Below are positions 54,837 to 64,000 of a stretch of 64,000 bases of DNA, piece by piece. Below the pieces are notes generated by a model. It was not told the origin of the DNA. It was given only the letters and a program-made list of their open reading frames with translations, and ran no database searches. Position numbers and translations under genes: made by a program. Position 1 is the first letter of the stretch. Each line of letters begins with the position of its first letter. The DNA comes from Tanypteryx hageni (taxonomy: Eukaryota; Arthropoda; Insecta; Odonata; Petaluridae), in assembly GCA_028673005.1 (NCBI GenBank), contig CM054114.1, forward strand, positions 21,856,880-21,920,879, read 5' to 3'.

Positions 54837-55153
54837 GTTTAAACCAACAGTCAACATTATGGATTCGGCACAACAAGAAGCGGTTTTTTGATTGGCCTTT
54901 TTCGATTACTAATTTATGCGGAGCCCATTCCTATATTTTAAACTTCATTCCTCTTTGATTTATTTTATCTGCAGCGGCTGGCATACGATTTCAACATTTT
55001 CATCGATGGCTGCCCTATATTTTTAGTGGGAAACGCAAGTAACACGATCAGTACTCGGCTACTCGACTCGTCCCCCAAAAAAATTTTAAAAAATTAAAAG
55101 TAAAATATCTTGTTTTACCATTAATTATTAAATTTTTCCTAACTATATTATTG
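54837..55153. other. No gene recognised
   Basis: AT-rich spacer between a hAT MITE and a SINE. Confidence 0.45.
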
Positions 55154-55463
55154 CTTGGGGTGGCGGTGGCGGAGTGGTTAGAGCGTTGGCCTTCCACGCG
55201 GCGGTCCCAGGTTCGAATGGAGGTCGGGTTTTTCAACATGGGATCGTCCCGTCGCTTACTTGTGTGATTTGAGGAGACCGCGCAAGTCAGCGCTCTGTCC
55301 TTCGGAAGGGACGTTAAAGAGTTGACCTCCTTGGTACACTTCGTAAAGAGTAGGCTAATGCCGGCACCGGGTTTCCCTCCTCCCTTGTGTGTGTTCGGTG
55401 TGGAAGGATTAATGGCTATAATAATCCAAGAGGTTGATTAGCCAGAAATTCCATACAAACAAA
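55154..55463 (+). mobile_element. SINE family S, second subtype, copy 2, with 10-bp TSD
   Basis: Box A TGGCGGAGTGG and box B GGTTCGAATGG. Core CTCTGTCCTTCGGAAGGGAC, GGCTAATGCCGGCACCGGGT, tail CTATAATAATCCAAGAGGTT. TATATTATTG occurs immediately before (55144-55153) and after (55464-55473), a clean SINE target duplication that fixes both ends. Confidence 0.95.
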
Positions 55464-55473
55464 TATATTATTG

Positions 55474-57825
55474 TTTTTATAGAATGACGTGTCAAATTTT
55501 GCGTTCTAAGTGTTAGTAGGTACGTGAAGTATTATGTAGAGTGGGGATACATATCCGCAATGTGGTGTAGGAGAGAGGCAGATGTTAACGTATGTATATT
55601 TACGAAACATCAATTGGTTCCAGTTTTTTTGCGGTGGAAATTCTATTTTTGCGTACTTTCTTAATTGTCAAACTGGTTTACATTAGAATAGCTTCCCATA
55701 AACCTGTATTATTTCATATCGTAACGCTTTATTGGCACAGTTCAACACAATTCAAACGAGACTGCGTATAAACTATCAATTGGGGCAGTTCCAATTTTCG
55801 ATTAATTTGAATTAAATTTTGTTTATATGAAATGAAGAATATTATTGCTGTACCGGTTGTTGCATTCCTCTTATTGTCTTTGGACAAATCAAAATTGAAA
55901 ATAAGATTGATTAGATCCGCCGTGGTAAACAAACGAGAATGTACCTCGAAAATGCACTAGAGTATTACAGTTTGGCGAAAATTTCAGATGTAGCCTGGAA
56001 AGTGTTAAACGTCAGATGGATGTCATTTAAATAAACCTCATAACCGTAAGATTGTGCTTCATTCAATTGCGAAGTCGGTCCTTTTGGGCGAAGGTCGCCC
56101 GTTTCTTTTCGAGGGTCCATCTTCATCTTAAATTACCATTCCTCGGGTCTTTGATTCTAAATCACGACGCTACTTTGAATTTCATTGACCGGCCTTGGTG
56201 AATATTCGGCTATTAAATTTCCATTATACACGATTAAATCTAAGTATTCAAACGCGATACCACAATCCAAAATACGCAAAGAACGCTCGGCGAGGCCGCT
56301 ATATCGCACTGAACCTTGGTAGTCGATTGCCTCTCGCTTTTAAATGGTGAAAATATAAACAAAATCTTTAAATATAGTTCATTTTCTCCTTAAGCAATTA
56401 TGCACACACCTTTGCATATAAATAATGGTTATACCATCTCTGATGTGATGTTTCTCAAACTCCCCGGTGTGCAAATCCATTGTCTCGAAAGATAAAAAGT
56501 TTCAAAATCGGTACTTTCCTCATAAATTTTAATGCTCTCGCATCGGCAATTACCGTGTGCTGGGAATTTATTTTTTTATGCTCGAATTGTATTATCTCTT
56601 ATGCTAATTTGGTTGCGCTGTTAATTAGTTTATTTTCGCCCAGCCCCCATTTTGACGCATTTAAAAATTTTTGGACCAGAATACTGGACCTATTATCGTA
56701 TTAAATGTATCCGCTCTTGTGTTTCACATCACTGAAATTTCATCAGTCATTTTTTTTCCGAGAGCAGATAGTAAATCTCGCGTTATATATTCAAGATAAA
56801 AACGGGATTTGGACTCGCGCAATACTCTTCGGCAGGTCTCCTGTTTCGGATGGTGACTCCTGTTGCCTAACACACTTGTTTGCCGTCGAGTGTTCCGCCC
56901 TGTTCGCAATAAGCGCTCTTGTTGTTACTTCCCTAAACCGCAAAAGAACTCGTTCGGCAGTCCAGTTGCGTGAAAAGAAACTCGTCCGCTATTTTGAAGC
57001 GCCATATATTTTATGTATTTATGTGCGATCTGTTTATCTTAAAATGACTGGATCGTGTAGCCTAGTGGTTCCCATTATATTTGACGCGTCACACTCTTTC
57101 AAAGACGATGAGAATCATGCGCCTTCCCACCTCGAAACAGGGTTGCTTATTAATCAGGGACTTGAACCGAACCGCTTAACGAATACTGGAACGAACCGCA
57201 CTTATCTGCTGAACCACAAATCAAACCGTGGACCAAGTTTTATTTTTCTGAAGCGCGAACCGATCAAATATTTTCCAAAAAATGGTTCGGTTTGAAATGT
57301 TCAAATATGCGACTCATCCTGCCGAGAACAGATATGAAAGACGATGTGTAAGAAGATATTTAGACGGTGATATGTTGCAAAATGTTTTACAAGACTAATG
57401 AGGAGGCATTGGTTTCCGCATGAAAGATTGGTTGTCAATTGACAAAATGGCAAAATTAAATTCGTGAGTGCGAGAGAAGTTTACTTGATTCTTTATGCAA
57501 TTTACACATTCTTTTTCTATTTCTAGTGATTCTAAGTATTTCTATTTATGTATCAGTTTCATTACTTAAAGGGCGATAATTTGGACCTAAAGTTATTTTT
57601 AGCACTTATAGTAATTATTGAATGCTGTTTAATGTTTCATGTAGTTATTTTTTCTTAAGGGATTTTTGAAATCCATTACGAATCGTTAAAATTTTCAAAT
57701 TGATGGGAGTGCCTGACTGTATCTATTGCTTACATCTGGTGAACCGGTTTGAACTGTTAACCGAACCCATAATATATTTTGTGAAGGACCTGAACCGAAA
57801 CGAAACCAGACCATCGCAACATTCT
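55474..57825. other. No recognised gene; one long open frame
   Basis: The plus frame 56705-57295 is open for 196 codons, unusually long here, but I recognise no domain and its composition is not convincing. The sequences near 57178-57290 and 57735-57810 contain repeated GAACCG/CGGTTC motifs, which suggests an unrecognised repeat rather than a gene. Confidence 0.35.
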
Positions 57826-58735
57826 CCCTTCCTCACTCTCTCTCTCTCTCTTCCCCTCCCTTCCTCCCTCTCTCTTTCCCTCCCTCTCTCTCTCTCCCTC
57901 TCTCTCCCTCTCTCTATCCCTCCCTCTCTCTCCCCCCTCTCTCTCCCTTCCTCTCTCTCCCTCCCTCTCTCTCCCTCCCTCTCTCTCCCTCCCTCTCTCT
58001 CTCCCTCTCTCTCTCCCTCTCTCTCCCTCTCTCTCCCTCCCTCTCTCTCCCTCCCTCCCTCCCTCTTTCTCCCTCCCTCTCTCTCCCTCCTTCCCTCTCT
58101 CTCCTTCCCTCTCTCTCCGCCTCCCTCTATCTATCTCCCTTTCTTTCTCCCTTCCTCACTCTCTCTCCCTTCCTCACTCTCTCTCCCTTCCTAGCTATCT
58201 TTCCCTCCCTCCCTCTCTCTTTCCCTCCCTCTCTCCTTTCTTCCCTCCCTCCCTCTCTCTCCTTTCTTCCCTCCCTCCCTCTCTCTCCTTCCTTCCCTCA
58301 CCGCCTCCCTCTGTCTATCTCCCTTTCTCTTTCCCTCTCCCTTCCTCATTTTCCTTCCCTCTCTCTCTTTCCCTCCCTCTCTCTTTCCCTCCCTCTCTCT
58401 TTTCCTCCCTCTCTTTTCCCTCTCTCTTTCCCTCCCTCTCTCTTTCCCTCCCTCTCTCTTTCCCTCCCTCTCTCTTTCCCTCCCTCTCTCTCTTTCCCTC
58501 CCTCTCTCTTTCCCTCCCTCTCTCTTTCCCTCCCTCTCTTTCCCTCCCTCTCTCTTTCCCTCCCTCTCTCTTTCCCTCCCTCTCTCTTTCCCTCCCTCTC
58601 TTTCCCTCCCTCTCTCTTTCCCTCCCTCTCTCTTTCCCTCCCTCTCTCTTTCCCTCCCTCTCTCTTTCCCTCCCTCTCTCTTTCCCTCCCTCTCTCTTTC
58701 CCTCCCTCTCTCTTTCCCTCCCTCTCTCTTTTAGG
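57826..58735. repeat. Polypyrimidine satellite with a 16-bp period in its right half
   Basis: The left half (57826-58330) is an irregular (CT)n/(CCCT)n mixture. From about 58366 it becomes a regular CTCTCTTTCCCTCCCT 16-mer repeated over twenty times, with sporadic 2-4 base contractions. Stop-free frames here are artefacts. Mirror symmetry makes H-DNA possible. Confidence 0.97.
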
Positions 58736-59181
58736 GAGTTTACGAGGATATCACGTTACGTTCTGACTCACTTATTTAAGATCGACACAATGTATTGAAA
58801 TATGTCTCAAGGACGCATTTAGTGTAAACCTGATCGGTACAATTTATTTAGAAAGTCATGTCCGAAAATAAAATTATTTCCTTACTAGAAAAATTTATAT
58901 GCGCTTGTTACTCCGTTCGCACCCTTGCCAACCGCTCTCCGCCAAACACCCGCAACACCGCCTAAATAACACGTTTTCTCTCGCTGCGTCGTCCCATTCC
59001 TGGAAAATTCTCGAAGAGTCAAGAGCCCCCTTCGCTCATTTGCCAAGTCGCCGTCTCATCAGCTTCTCCCTCTTTCCTTAAACCCTTTGCTTCGACGCGA
59101 CCTCCACGCGTGGTCATCCTTTTATTGCTTAAGGCGGCGGCCATTTCTGAACGACGCGTCCGCACGTTAAACTTAAGGAAG
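58736..59181. other. No gene recognised
   Basis: Nothing supported. Confidence 0.45.
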
Positions 59182-59861
59182 AACAAGGTGGAAAAGTATG
59201 CTCCATAAATGGAATACACGGAGATTTGAAAGGCGTTCTCAATGAGAAATACGTATGGAACGGCATCGAAAGATTGCGCTATTCTCGAATTATTCTCTTC
59301 GAAACTAAAAATCGTAATTATGTGGTCTCGCGGATTCTCTTGTTTAATCTATACATTACAGATCATATGAGGGCGTGGGATAAAAAAAATATGGATTCAA
59401 TTGTTGTTTGCCGAGAGAACCGTCTTAGAGATCGATGAAAACAAAATATGCGATGCTTTGCTCGGGATTTGATAGAATTGTTATCCCCCGAAACTATAAC
59501 TCGTAATTATGTGGTCTCGCGGACTTTCTTTTAGTAAATGTTGTTCTCTATCCGAATACATTTTTTAATCTATACCTTACAGATAAGATAAGAGCTCGGG
59601 AGAGAAATGTAAAATATTCAATTGTTGCTTGACGGGTGCCATTTAACGAGATACGAGCATACGTAATTTTGTAAAATGGAAGTTCTAATTGACGGATTTA
59701 GTTGAAAATCACAATTTGGCGATAAACTTTAATAACACTCACCCGTTCTTAAAATATTAAAATCCGTCCAGCGGTTTAGGAGATGAAATTTACGACGGAC
59801 GGACGAGACGTGCTCATAAGGCGTTCCGCTATTATCGCTTCGCTGGTAAAGAACGCCTAAA
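59182..59861 (-). repeat. Dispersed repeat family G, second long copy
   Basis: Same order as 51932-52840 but with two rather than three of the GTAATTATGTGGTCTCG units. It ends with the same stem (AGGCGTTC 59819-59826 with GAACGCCT 59851-59858) and CTAA. Confidence 0.85.
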
Positions 59862-61575
59862 AAAGAAAACGACACGCGTAAGAGGGCGGATTGGTAAAAG
59901 AGACTCCGAACGGTTAGTGGGCATGTGTGAGAGGTGGTCGGGGAGGTTAGGGGAGGAGGGTGGGGGAGGAGGGTGGGGGAGGTTGGAGAACGAGGCGCAA
60001 TTGCGCGTCTGTTTTCGCTCTTTCCTCTTCGTTTCGGATTTTCGGCGAAAGATGCGGAACCAATCGGTTTTTCCGCGCGCGTTGGAATCACCGAGGTTTC
60101 CTTGAAATCGAGTATTTTTGGCTAGTTTTTGGAACTTAACTGAGTTGTCTGTCAATTTACGCGTCCGAATTGAAGATATTTTCTTTAATGTTCGAATGCA
60201 AGGGACGTTTGTACTCTTTGTTAAAATTCTCTTACTGTCTTGCAATATTGAATGCGTTTAAAAAAAACGTACACTGGACGATTTAAGGCATCTTAGTCGC
60301 CTCGTAGAAAAGTTTCCGATTCCCGCGCGTGTACGCCTGTCCAGAACACCCGCGCTCGAAAGCGCCCATTTTGTGACTTCTCGAAATGTACACACGCCTA
60401 GATTCACGGCCACGCCTGCTCGTCCACGCAAGTGCGGGGGAACTAGACACTTGCTTCGAAGGCGAGACGACGTAAAAACATGGAGAGTATCACTCGGCGT
60501 ATATGGTCCGCTGAATTCGAGGAATCCCTTAGTCCGGAGATGTGTAACCTTTTAGATTTAGCGTAAGTAGAGTAAGAGATTTAACGTAATCACAAACGTT
60601 AGAATCAATTCTAAATAATGTGTTAGCTTTGACAGCTCGCCAAGCAAAGTCATGCTGCTACAATTTTGATAACAAATATTTGTTGATTTCTGTTAAATTT
60701 CACGATTGGTTTGTCGTCTTACTTAGTGGGAGAAATATGCTTTTTCTGGCCGTATGTTGCACGCGCTTGCCTTAAACATGGTTTTGTTCGCGTTCTTGCC
60801 ATTTAGATATGAGCAGATACCTGGTCAGTTATCATCACAAACTGTCATTGACGTTAAGGCTTCCCTTAATAAGTGTGCGTGACCTAGCGCAACCTGCGCC
60901 AGCTAAAAATATTATCCATGAGAGAGCTGCGTTTGATAACCTGTCTGTAAAATGACGCCTCTGAAGGCTTCGGTAGCGTATTTGTGCGTTGGTGCACTTT
61001 TTCCTCGCTTAATTCATTTGAGTCAGGGATCAATTATTTCAAAGATAAGCATTTTTTACGTTATTGTAATTTCCAGTCCATCTTGAAGCTAGTTCTTTCG
61101 TTGAATGAATGATCGTTACTCCACGATGTCGTCTCATTTTCGCATTCATTTTAAATGCGGCGTAAATCAAAGAAAGCCAAAAGAAATTTCGAAATGAGTC
61201 GTTTAGTTCCTCGTCCAAGTGATTTGTGTTTATTTCCCTTTTTTGCAAGATGCTCGTGTGAATAACGGCGTATATCTGTAACAAGCTTCTAGGAAGAGGA
61301 AATGTTCCATTTTTTTAAAAAAGGTTATTAGCCGAATTCGTGATTTTTGTGAAAGTGAAAGCTTTAAAGGTTGGTGATAATTTTGTTGGTATATGTAAAA
61401 GGCTAAATATTTGCTACGTATGTATTGCGTTGTTACATCCTTTACAAATACTTTCATAACACTAATATGTCTTTGTGAGGCTTCAACTAATGTACGGAAT
61501 GACTATTTAGTCTGAGCAATCAAAAAGAGCGGTGAAAACCATCCGAAGTGCGTAAAATACACTTTTGACATCACC
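59862..61575. other. No gene recognised
   Basis: A GGAGG-rich patch lies at 59938-59990. The minus frames of 120 and 137 codons across 59729-60245 overlap each other and the G-rich patch and show no domain. Confidence 0.45.
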
Positions 61576-61862
61576 TTCTAGAGCAGTGGTTTTCAACCGG
61601 TGAGACATCACATCCCAGGGTGACGCGAGAGTTATTGAGGAGTGACGCGAATACATATTTGATAAATTCACAGTGTTTCTTATTATGGCCTGTAAAAATA
61701 AATAAAACCAGAAGAATGCCTTCCTCTGCTTCTTTAAATGCATAAATTTTTATATTTATGTGATATGTGAAGCCCAATGTATCTTTAAAGGTGACTTGAA
61801 GGAAATGGAACTGTTAACGGGGTGACGCAAACAAAGAAATGTTGAGAACCACTGTTCTAGAG
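61576..61862. mobile_element. hAT MITE with perfect 8-bp TSD
   Basis: Element 61584-61854, 271 bp. Ends CAGTGGTTTTCAACCGG and (complement) CAGTGGTTCTCAACATT. TSD TTCTAGAG at 61576-61583 and 61855-61862. Inner GGTGACGC(G/A) motifs near both ends. Too short to encode a transposase. Confidence 0.95.
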
Positions 61863-62637
61863 GCTGGAGGGGTCCCGCGGGCCGCCATGTGGTGCGTGTG
61901 TGCGCCGCCCTCTCTTGATTCCGTCGATCCATCTCTGTGTCCTCTCTTCTGTTTATTTCATAATCGGGTGATAATTCCTAAAAAAAATTCCGCCTTCTCC
62001 AAGAGACGGCACAGTGGCAGGCCGGTCTCACGCGAGGCCTACTTCTTGCGAGCCTTCTTGCGCAACATGGTAACGATATTCCAGACCTCCTCCGCATTCT
62101 GCTTCTTCCTCACTTTCACCCTTCCTCTCTCTTTCTCTCTCTCTCTCCTTTTCAGTTGGTCTCTTTTGTCTATTTCCTTCCTCTTTCCTTAGTTTAGGAA
62201 TTATTCGCGGTTTTTTACATATCTCTTCTCTTCGTGTTTTCCGCAGTGGGACATTTTTTTCCTATGGTTAAATAAACCTGATACAGTTTTTTTCGACCCA
62301 CAAAACTAACAATATTCTATGGTAATACTATATGATCTATTAACCCTTTCATGGGTAAATTATTTCTATTTCTATAGGTTCTAGGACACAATCAGTTATT
62401 CACCAATCTCTCGTGCCAAGATAGCGGAATGCCCGACTTCGTATTTTTTACAGTTAGAATATAATATAGTAGATGGCAGCACTTAACAAAAGCGGGATAC
62501 ATGGTTCCCACGAACCAAGATAAGGAATATATTTGGTGGGAAGTATACTTATCGCAGCCTACGAATATATAATTAATATGTATTTAATTGTAATTTAATT
62601 TGTTATTAATATGTAAATATTGTAATTACATGACAAA
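61863..62637. other. No gene recognised
   Basis: A frame at 61839-62192 begins inside the MITE and ends in a CT-rich stretch, so it is not a gene. Confidence 0.5.
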
Positions 62638-62705
62638 TAGGTTAAAATGTAAGAAGGGACTATATAGTCCCAATTTTTCCATAAATGAAGTCGTTTGTCT
62701 GTCTT
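62638..62705 (+). mobile_element. Retroposon 3' tail (family T), copy 3
   Basis: GGTTAAAATGTAAGAAGGGA, CTATATAGTCCCAATTTTTC, ATAAATGAAGTCGTTTGTCT. Matches the tails at 21.7-21.9 kb in the opposite orientation and leads straight into a short pyrimidine-rich tract (62700-62810). Confidence 0.75.
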
Positions 62706-63581
62706 TCTCTCGACACCTTCCCCCTTCTCTCTCCCCATCTTCCTTTACCCATCTTCCTTTCCCCATCTTCCTTTTCCCTCTCTCTTTCTCTTTCCTTTCT
62801 TCACAACTTCCTTTTAACTCGTAATCTTAACCTTTTTGGAAATACAACATTTCGATTGTAAACGTTTACACTGCCATTTTATTAATTTTCTTCGTCCTCT
62901 GTTATTGAAGAGAACTCCTTTTGGCCAAGGAACTCGTTCTCTGATGATGTATTTACATCCATTTCTGTCTTCCCCTACCGACACGTTCTCCGAGCCTATT
63001 GCGCTTTGGTCTCCTGGTGGGGAGGGGGGAGAACCCGCGGGGCGCCTCTGTCTGGAAAAGTTGGCCTTATATATCACCTCTGAATTTCCAGAATCGCCGA
63101 CTTAAAAAGTGAACGTTTTCTCTGTTTTTTTTCTCCGGTTGGATTAATAGGTATAACACAACCCCGCGGCTCCCGACGTAATTATTTTTTTGCGCCTTTC
63201 ACCGGTGGAGCAATACTTCTCCCTCCCCCCTCTCTCCCTCCTCTCTCTCTCCCTCTCATATTATTATATTTTCACCTGATTTATTAACTTATAATTTTTG
63301 ATTTTTCACTTTGTGTTATTGTATCGTTCATATTGTTCTTTTTTGTTTTTTTTTTCCCACCCCCCTTCACTTCGTGGGTGTTTTCCTGCGTGAGTTTTTA
63401 CTAGGGTGGCCAAGCCAGGTCCTTCCTAGGGTTTTTCCCATAAATATCTTGTGTTTCTTAGAAGTTTTCTTGAATATGTACCTATCTATCTCTCTCTGTC
63501 TGTATTGGTCTTTTATTATCTTAATCGTTTTTGATGTAATTTAATGTTTTTTTTTAATATAATGTAACTTAACACTGGCGA
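62706..63581. other. Pyrimidine tract, then no gene recognised
   Basis: 62706-62815 is CT-rich (TTCCTTTCCCCATC-type units). Beyond it the frames near 62836-63105 (both strands) show no domain. Another short CT-rich run lies at about 63215-63257. Confidence 0.5.
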
Positions 63582-63650
63582 AGGGTTAAATGTAAGAGTT
63601 GATCTTATGGTCTAAATTTCGCCCGAATAAAGACATTTATCTATCTATCA
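63582..63650 (+). mobile_element. Retroposon 3' tail (family T), copy 4
   Basis: GAAGGGTTAAATGTAAGAGT, then TCTAAATTTCGCCCGAATAA, AGACATTTATCTATCTATC. The microsatellite part is TCTA rather than TCTG. The CT satellite begins immediately after. Confidence 0.8.
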
Positions 63651-63801
63651 CTCTCCCCCTCTCTCTCTCCCTCCCTCTCTCCCTCCCTCCCTCCCTCTCT
63701 CCCTCTCTCTCTCTCCCTCTCTCTCTCCCTCCCTCTCTCCCTCCCTCTCTCTCCCTCTCTCTCCCTCTCTCTCTCCCTCCCTCTCTCTCCCTCTCTCTCC
63801 C

Positions 63802-63841
<40 letters not shown>

Positions 63842-64000
63842 TCTCTCTCTCTCTCCCCCCCTTTCCCCCTCTCTCTCCCTCTCTCTCTCTCTCTCCTTCT
63901 CTCTCTCTCTCCCTCTCTCCCTCTCTACCCCTCTCTCTCCCCCCTCTCTCTCCCCCTCTCTCTCCCCCTCTCTCTCCCCCTCTCTCTCCCCCTCTCTCTC
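63651..64000. repeat. (CT)n/(CCCT)n satellite, cut by the window end
   Basis: Pure pyrimidine (with one A) to the last base. The true length is unknown. The last 80 bases become a regular CTCTCTCTCCCC-type repeat. Confidence 0.97.

Noticed and set aside
1..64000. CRISPR array, bacterial operon, viral or toxin genes
   Set aside because: No regularly spaced repeats with unique spacers, no ribosome-binding-site-led gene strings, and no recognisable viral or toxin coding sequence. The window is eukaryotic and transposon-rich.

Overview
This is an AT-rich, gene-poor stretch of an invertebrate nuclear genome, most likely an arthropod. That rests on the mobile elements (Merlin, Helitron, hAT, PIF/Harbinger and pogo-like DNA transposons, tRNA-derived SINEs, retroposon tails of the form ATAAAG-(TCTR)n), on one gene fragment with a clean GT-AG intron, and on long polypyrimidine satellites. 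I saw no bacterial operon, rRNA gene, CRISPR array or recognisable virus. The species cannot be told from sequence alone.

Layout. 1-13 kb: hAT-like end, a C-rich minisatellite (2.2-2.8 kb), two Helitron 3' ends with decayed coding on the minus strand (3.5 and 9.3 kb) and one on the plus strand (10.5 kb), a complete but inactivated Merlin element (6.06-7.11 kb) and a 0.9-kb TA-flanked TIR transposon (7.35-8.25 kb). 13-19 kb: a SINE, a direct duplication, a pogo-like MITE, and the only two plausible host-type gene pieces, a THAP-domain first exon (+, 16.38 kb) behind a full CRE site, and convergent to it a two-exon remnant of a SWIM-type zinc-finger gene (-, 17.97 to 16.99 kb). 19-31 kb: purine-rich arrays carrying retroposon tails, tRNA-Thr-like SINE copies, a near-perfect 330-bp palindrome (25.78-26.10 kb), and a G-rich minisatellite split by a TA-flanked element that itself holds a MITE and a PIF/Harbinger element. 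31-46 kb: SINEs, TA-flanked and hAT MITEs, tandem repeats at 36-37.4 kb and a recurrent repeat family (family G). 46-64 kb: pyrimidine arrays, two decayed hAT transposase fragments, two SINEs, more hAT MITEs and family G copies, and a terminal CT array that leaves the window.

No set of genes here acts together as a pathway. The recurring theme is nested insertion: TSDs and terminal repeats can be read directly for at least ten elements, and at three places a pyrimidine/purine satellite begins exactly at the 3' end of the same retroposon tail. The one gene-level story is the decayed SWIM-type gene, whose splice junction still joins in phase although exon 2 carries a stop and has lost the start of its zinc motif.
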